Shown: positions 16,354 to 19,662 of the stretch, one piece after another | Position numbering within the stretch: the stretch's first letter is position 1 | Layout of the letters: the number at the start of each line of letters is the position of its first letter | NCBI GenBank assembly: GCA_003511885.1 | Contig: DOIX01000202.1 | Coordinates: forward strand, 1-19,662 | Length of the DNA: 19,662 bases | Source: Cyanobacteria bacterium UBA11153 | GTDB lineage: Bacteria; Cyanobacteriota; Cyanobacteriia; Cyanobacteriales; Coleofasciculaceae | Direction: 5' to 3' | Notes under the pieces: model-generated | The model's database searches: none | The model's input: the letters and a program-made list of their open reading frames with translations, nothing else | Told to the model about the DNA's origin: nothing | Position numbers and translations under genes: made by a program

Positions 16354-16426
16354 CCAGGGTTGGCCGAGCGGTTGAGGCAGCGAACTCATAATTCGCCCAA
16401 GGCAGGTTCAACTCCTGCACCCTGGA
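16354..16426 (+). tRNA. tRNA with CAU anticodon, probably tRNA-Ile2 (lysidine type)
   Basis: A complete cloverleaf can be folded by eye: acceptor stem CCAGGGT/ACCCTGG, D stem GCC/GGC, anticodon stem GCGAA/TTCGC with loop CTCATAA (anticodon CAT), short variable loop, T stem GCAGG/CCTGC with loop TTCAACT, and discriminator A. No CCA is encoded. The anticodon arm AACTCATAATT and the D arm resemble the chloroplast trnI-CAU gene rather than elongator or initiator Met tRNAs. It would then decode AUA after TilS converts C34 to lysidine. Elongator tRNA-Met is the alternative; the tRNA call itself is secure. Confidence 0.9.
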
Positions 16427-16446
16427 TTACTTATCTTGATATACTC

Positions 16447-16465
16447 CCCCTGCTATAAGCAGGGG
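16447..16465 (+). terminator. Hairpin downstream of the tRNA, possible transcript end
   Basis: CCCCTGCT, loop ATA, then AGCAGGGG gives a perfect 8-bp stem 21 bases after the tRNA. No strong T-run follows directly, so it may be a terminator, a processing signal, or one more cyanobacterial repeat. Confidence 0.4.
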
Positions 16466-16607
16466 TAGCCCTTAAACAGAAGCTTTTTCCACAACTATTA
16501 TTCTAGCTGTTTCTCAATCGCGAGTTTACTACTAAGTACAACTCCCAATCTTTGAGACCCAATAGTTTCTATTGTAATATAGAGATAGCTAGCAGCAGGC
16601 AATCGCC

Positions 16608-17204
16608 ATGGTTCAAATCCAAACGCACCCGAAAAAATTCACCTTTGCAGAGTATCTCAACTATGAAGACGAGACTGATTACCGTTATGAACTTATTGAT
16701 GGGGAGTTAGTACCCTTGGCTCCAGAATCTGAATTTAACAATTTTATCGCTAATTTCCTACTTTTCACTCTGGCTAGCAGCGGGATTGTGCCATTAAGGT
16801 TGATCAGAACACATGCTTGTGAAGTTCAAGTACCTGTATTGCAACCTAAAGATGCGGCTAATCGCTACCCCGATGTGGTGGTTCTCAGGGAAGAACATTT
16901 AACTTTGATGAACAAACGATTAACTATTACTCTGGATATGCCACCGCCGCGATTAGTAGCTGAGGTGGTTAGTCCAGGTAAAGTTGGTCGGGAACGCGAT
17001 TATAATCGCAAGCGAAAACAGTATGCAGCTATTGGGATTCCCGAATATTGGATAATCGATCCGGCTGGACAACAGGTAATGGTGTTGCGATGGGAGTCGG
17101 GGGAGTATGTTGAGTCGGTATTTGCTGGGAGTGAGAGAATTATTTCTGCTATTTTTCCTGAGTTGGAGTTGACTGTAGAAGAGATTTTTCAGGGTCAGAT
17201 GTAG
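16608..17204 (+). CDS. Uma2-family (DUF820) putative endonuclease
   Basis: A 198-residue protein of the Uma2/DUF820 family, which has a PD-(D/E)XK-type nuclease fold and is greatly expanded in cyanobacteria. Characteristic blocks are FAEYLNYEDE near the N-terminus, YELIDGELV, RYPDVVVL (probable catalytic Asp), LVAEVVSPG (probable catalytic Glu) and the RKRKQYAAIGIPEYWIIDP block carrying the basic residue. All blocks are present at the usual spacing, so the protein looks complete. Its true substrate is unknown; many members sit in repeat-rich or mobile regions, as here. TATTGTAATAT at 16570-16580 could be a -10-like element, but no clear Shine-Dalgarno sequence precedes the ATG. Confidence 0.9.
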   Translation: MVQIQTHPKKFTFAEYLNYEDETDYRYELIDGELVPLAPESEFNNFIANFLLFTLASSGIVPLRLIRTHACEVQVPVLQPKDAANRYPDVVVLREEHLTLMNKRLTITLDMPPPRLVAEVVSPGKVGRERDYNRKRKQYAAIGIPEYWIIDPAGQQVMVLRWESGEYVESVFAGSERIISAIFPELELTVEEIFQGQM

Positions 17205-17407
17205 GAATATCTTTCTCGCCAAGTAGGCTCTCCTTCAAGTCGAGCGATCAGGAGGAGTTATAATTCATAAAAAGCTTATAGGGCAAGACTTTCAGTTTAA
17301 TATTTTCAGTAATCTATCAGTAATATGGGGGTTTTCCACTCCTTCGTGCAAGAGAGCCAAAGGGTTTTTTTAGCTCAAATCATTCTCCATAACTTAAGAT
17401 CTACCTT

Positions 17408-17446
17408 CTTTGCGCACCTTTGCGCTTTCCTTTGCGTACCTTTGCG
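17408..17446. repeat. Degenerate CTTTGCG tandem repeat
   Basis: Four copies of CTTTGCG begin at 17408, 17418, 17430 and 17440 and end in TTAAAAAA. This type of motif is recurrent in cyanobacterial spacers; its role is unknown. Confidence 0.6.
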
Positions 17447-17502
17447 TTAAAAAATATTCTGTCCCCTCAACCAATCCCCTTGTCTTTCAAAAGCAAACTC
17501 CA

Positions 17503-17565
17503 TCTTAAAAACCGGGAATACTCACCAAAAATCAATTTCAGAAAAATCTGAGGAATATTCCCGAT
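17503..17565 (-). terminator. Probable Rho-independent terminator of the small exported protein gene
   Basis: On the minus strand the stem CGGGAATA (17563-17556) pairs with TATTCCCG (17520-17513) and is followed by GTTTTTAAG. The loop contains a second small stem (TCAGA/TCTGA). It begins about 20 bases after the stop codon of the minus-strand gene at 17585. Confidence 0.7.
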
Positions 17566-17584
17566 TTTGGGGAAAGAAAATAGC

Positions 17585-18037
17585 TCAACGAGGAGGAAAA
17601 TTTTGAAAGAAAAACTCGCTTCCCTCAACTCGGCTACCGAAAGGACGACTTTGAGGTGACATCCGAATTGAACTATTAAACGGGTTGGGTAAATCTGGTG
17701 TCCTAATCAGAGGATCGCTGGAAACCTGCCGATCGAGAACATCATTATAAATTACATTGATGGTCTTAGCATCCCGTTCAATTTCCAAATCCGGAAAACC
17801 TGCCTTGCCCACCATACCAAAGCCAAACATGTAATTTGCTTGGCGAAAGAGACTGCGGTTGATGTAAAAGTCTCCAGAATCGTTGAAAAAGGCTCGCACA
17901 AACGTATCGGGAATAGTTTCGACGCGGATGGGCTGAAAGTCTGATTCGTCTTTTTCTGCCATGGCGGGATTCGCTAAGAGGGGAATAGCCGCTGCCACAA
18001 CTGCCAATCCGAAAACCTGGGTTAATCGCATTTTCAT
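17585..18037 (-). CDS. Small secreted/periplasmic protein of unknown function
   Basis: About 150 residues from the ATG at 18037 (MKMRLTQ). The N-terminus is a clear Sec signal peptide: basic start, hydrophobic VFGLAVVAAAIPLL, and a likely cleavage after AMA. The mature part has FFNDSGDFYINRS, a Gly/Phe-rich MFGFGMVGKAG, and a Pro-rich tail with DPLIRTPDLPNPFNSS. I recall similar small cyanobacterial proteins but know no function. GAGG upstream favours the ATG at 18037 or 18031 over the one at 18052. A hairpin with a T-run directly downstream suggests a single-gene transcript. It is divergent from pyrE across an element with two C/G-run hairpins. Confidence 0.75.
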   Translation of the reverse strand: MKMRLTQVFGLAVVAAAIPLLANPAMAEKDESDFQPIRVETIPDTFVRAFFNDSGDFYINRSLFRQANYMFGFGMVGKAGFPDLEIERDAKTINVIYNDVLDRQVSSDPLIRTPDLPNPFNSSIRMSPQSRPFGSRVEGSEFFFQNFPPR

Positions 18038-18092
18038 AATCCTCACCCTCAATTTTTCTCAATGATAGTCTATAAGGAGTTGGGGCATGTTA

Positions 18093-18220
18093 GAATCCCC
18101 CGTACTTTAGTCGGAGGAAGAAAGGGAAAGAAGCGCGGATTTATCCCGCTTTCCTTCGGAACGCTACGCGAACGTAATATCCTTTTAAGAATCCCCCGTG
18201 TTTCAACCGGGGGAGTACGT
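18093..18220. repeat. Element with two similar C/G-run hairpins upstream of pyrE (IS200/IS605-end-like)
   Basis: GAATCCCCCGT starts two similar hairpins about 96 bases apart: 18093-18119 (closed by CGGAGG) and 18189-18215 (closed by CCGGGGGAG). Between them lies a CTTCGGAACGCTACGCGAACG palindrome. The 3' hairpin resembles those at the right ends of IS200/IS605 (TnpB) elements in cyanobacteria, but no transposase or TnpB reading frame is present, so this would be at most a solo end or minimal derivative. Confidence 0.45.
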
Positions 18221-18260
18221 CAACGACAGCGATCGCAATTTTTTCCAACTCTATACCCCA

Positions 18261-18851
18261 ATGATTGACAAACCTCAAGACTTAGCTACAGATTTTACCT
18301 CTCAGCGCCACTACTTGCTGGATTTATTGTGCCAACTAGCTTACAAGGAAGGGGATTTTATCCTCTCCTCTGGACAGCAAAGTTCTTACTATATCAATGG
18401 GAAACAAGTCACCCTCCATCCTCAAGGGGCATTAGCCATTGGCAGATTGCTCTTCTCTATGCTACCAAGCGATACAGAAGCAGTAGCGGGTTTGACTTTA
18501 GGTGCAGATCCCATTGTCACTGCTGTTAGTATAGTTTCTGCCTTAGAAAATCAACCAATTCCAGCCCTAATTATCCGGAAAGAGGCAAAAGGGCATGGGA
18601 CAATGGCTTATATTGAAGGGCCTACTCTATCTCAAGGAGCCAAGGTGGTTGTTTTAGAAGATGTTGTAACTACTGGGCAATCTGCCATGAAAGCGGTGAA
18701 TCGTCTCCAAGGTGCAGGGTATCAGGTAGAAACAGTTTTAGCGCTGGTGGATAGACAGCAAGGTGGTGCCGAGTTATACGCATCTGCTGGTTTAGCATTT
18801 CAGGCATTGTTTGCGATCGCTGATTTGCAAGCCCATGTGAGAGGGGAATAG
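18261..18851 (+). CDS. pyrE: Orotate phosphoribosyltransferase
   Basis: A 196-residue type I phosphoribosyltransferase that makes orotidine 5'-monophosphate from orotate and PRPP in pyrimidine synthesis. Diagnostic features are SSGQQSSYYINGKQVTLHP near the N-terminus, GLTLGADPIV, the RKEAKGHG lysine loop, and the PRPP-binding motif VVVLEDVVTTGQSA. The ATG at 18261 is chosen because the following protein has normal family length. The frame is open further upstream to a GTG at 18198, but that codon lies inside a hairpin of a repeat element and adds unrelated residues. No other pyr genes are adjacent, as is usual for dispersed cyanobacterial pyrimidine genes. Confidence 0.94.
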   Translation: MIDKPQDLATDFTSQRHYLLDLLCQLAYKEGDFILSSGQQSSYYINGKQVTLHPQGALAIGRLLFSMLPSDTEAVAGLTLGADPIVTAVSIVSALENQPIPALIIRKEAKGHGTMAYIEGPTLSQGAKVVVLEDVVTTGQSAMKAVNRLQGAGYQVETVLALVDRQQGGAELYASAGLAFQALFAIADLQAHVRGE

Positions 18852-18949
18852 GGAATCGGGAGTGGAGAGGGGGAAAGATATTGTGGGGGCGGGACTAAAA
18901 TTGGTAACCCACCGATAATCTCTCGTCCAAACTTGTCCCCCTATCAATC

Positions 18950-19156
18950 TTAATCAGATTCCAGGGTTTCAATTAATAAATCCATTTGCTCCTGTCGTTG
19001 ATTGAGAAATGCCTCGCATTGACGGAGGTACTCCATAGCCGTGGAAAATTCCTGGAAAACTTCTGCTAATTCTAGTTCTCCACTTTCTATTTCCTTGATA
19101 ATTTTTTCAACTCGAGCAACGGTTGCTTCATACTTCCAGGAGTCTGGTAGGTTCAT
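18950..19156 (-). CDS. xseB: Exodeoxyribonuclease VII small subunit
   Basis: A 68-residue, largely helical protein that fits XseB, the small subunit that joins XseA to degrade single-stranded DNA in both directions. Recognisable features are [20 protein letters not shown] near the N-terminus, [20 protein letters not shown] and a C-terminal coiled region rich in Glu. The start at 19156 (MNLPDSW) gives the normal family length; the frame is open upstream to 19234, but those residues have no family match. The xseA gene is not immediately upstream, so the two subunits are either separated or xseA lies elsewhere. Confidence 0.88.
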   Translation of the reverse strand: MNLPDSWKYEATVARVEKIIKEIESGELELAEVFQEFSTAMEYLRQCEAFLNQRQEQMDLLIETLESD

Positions 19157-19264
19157 TATCGTTATATTTTGATTGGGAGTGGGTAATATGTCAATCGTTA
19201 TCGAGGCAAGATTTGCGATATACATATACATCAAATATAATAATAGATAAAGACCCGATCGGGA

Positions 19265-19345
19265 TGGGGCTGAATCTCCACTACAAACTCAACTGGATTA
19301 GCGATTGGGGCGAATCTCTACTATCAACTCAATTGGATCGTTGGA
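19265..19345. repeat. Imperfect 41-bp tandem duplication
   Basis: TGGGGCTGAATCTCCACTAC (from 19265) is repeated as TGGGGCGAATCTCTACTATC (from 19306), and both continue with AACTCAA(C/T)TGGAT. The two 41-base units are about 80-85 percent alike by eye. It lies upstream of the membrane protein at 19388 and might affect its promoter or leader. Confidence 0.65.
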
Positions 19346-19387
19346 TCGAGGTACTTCTTAACGCAAATTTCATCTCATTAATCGGTA

Positions 19388-19662
19388 ATGAAAATACTGA
19401 AACTTTGTTTGGCAATAGTTGTTTTAGTCCTAGCATTTTACTTTAGGACTCCTTTCTTAGCAAGCTTGAGACCTTTTGTCTTTTGGGGTATTATTGTCTT
19501 GAGTTTGGCATTAATTGTCCGTGAAATTCCCCTCCTCAAAGATCGTTCTCTGACGAGACAATCCCTACTTAGTTTTCTGATTTTAACAATAGCGGCTTTT
19601 ACTCTTTCTGCTACTGTGGCTCGTGAAGTTAAGTTTAATGAAATGAAGAATACAGTATTAAG
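19388..19662 (+). CDS. N-terminal part of a membrane protein, cut by the window edge
   Basis: An open frame of 91 codons running off the end. It starts MKILKLCLAIVVLVLAFYF, and hydrophobic segments occur near residues 5-18, 31-45 and 68-80, so two or three membrane helices are likely. After the last helix come VAREVKFNEMKN, the start of a soluble part. The visible sequence does not identify a family. From memory, cyanobacterial family 3 glycoside hydrolases can begin with similar membrane segments, but this is a guess. Confidence 0.65.
   Translation, partial: MKILKLCLAIVVLVLAFYFRTPFLASLRPFVFWGIIVLSLALIVREIPLLKDRSLTRQSLLSFLILTIAAFTLSATVAREVKFNEMKNTVL

Larger units (their letters stand above)
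17205..17584. other. Gene-free spacer between convergent genes
   Basis: It contains the CTTTGCG array, a TTTTTTT run near 17366 that might end the Uma2 transcript, and the terminator of the minus-strand gene. No additional gene is supported. Confidence 0.5.

Noticed and set aside
18198..18260. GTG start extending PyrE by 21 residues
   Set aside because: The codon lies in a repeat hairpin and the added residues are unrelated to PyrE; the ATG at 18261 gives the usual length.
18062..18268. 68-residue open frame upstream of pyrE
   Set aside because: It is made of the hairpin-bearing repeat element and overlaps the true pyrE start in another frame.
19157..19234. 26-residue extension on XseB
   Set aside because: XseB proteins are normally about 65-80 residues and begin close to the first helix; MNLPDSW fits.

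Overview
The window is a piece of cyanobacterial chromosome, probably from a filamentous, non-heterocystous (Oscillatoria/Microcoleus-like) lineage. The evidence is a CpcT phycocyanobilin lyase gene, many GCGATCGC (HIP1) palindromes, a cyanobacterial-type PDZ/radical SAM protein, a Uma2-family protein, heptanucleotide tandem arrays of the CAACTAT type, and intergenic spaces full of short palindromic repeats. The genus is an inference; no rRNA is present.

Layout. 51-1004 (-) is an exported metallo-beta-lactamase-fold hydrolase. 1005-1688 is gene-free and holds two abutting MITE-like palindromes. 1689-3023 (-) is the PDZ/radical SAM/DUF512 protein. 3024-3608 is a repeat-packed spacer. 3609-10799 (+) is one giant open frame that joins a family 2 glycosyltransferase to a two-partner-secretion (TPS) haemagglutinin-type exoprotein with a C-terminal CHAT caspase-like domain. 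10967-11557 (-) is cpcT. 11616-12535 (+) is the decayed remains of a periplasmic amino-acid-type ABC binding protein. 12956-14470 (-) is a CorC/HlyC/CNNM-type membrane protein, flanked on both sides by copies of the same MITE-like element. 14471-15222 is almost entirely repeats. 15223-15951 (-) is a membrane-anchored protein of unknown function. 16354-16426 (+) is a tRNA with a CAU anticodon, probably the lysidine-dependent tRNA-Ile2. 16608-17204 (+) is a Uma2-family protein. 17585-18037 (-) is a small exported protein. 18261-18851 (+) is pyrE. 18950-19156 (-) is xseB. 19388 to the edge (+) is the start of a membrane protein.

The genes do not form one pathway. Most are single transcription units in alternating directions: phycobilisome assembly (cpcT), pyrimidine synthesis (pyrE), DNA repair (xseB), decoding (tRNA) and ion homeostasis (CorC-like). 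The notable locus is the 7.2-kb glycosyltransferase-TPS-CHAT frame. Its two halves belong to different cell compartments. They are joined exactly at a G/C-run repeat that also occurs, in inverse orientation, in the spacer just upstream of the same gene, which suggests that a repeat insertion or recombination made the fusion. The passenger carries a recently amplified 29-residue tandem repeat in which several units have a HIP1 site in the same codon phase.

The second theme is repeat load: at least seven different palindromic elements, several with terminal inverted repeats of 9-30 bp and two present in two copies within the window, plus heptamer arrays placed directly at the 3' ends of genes.
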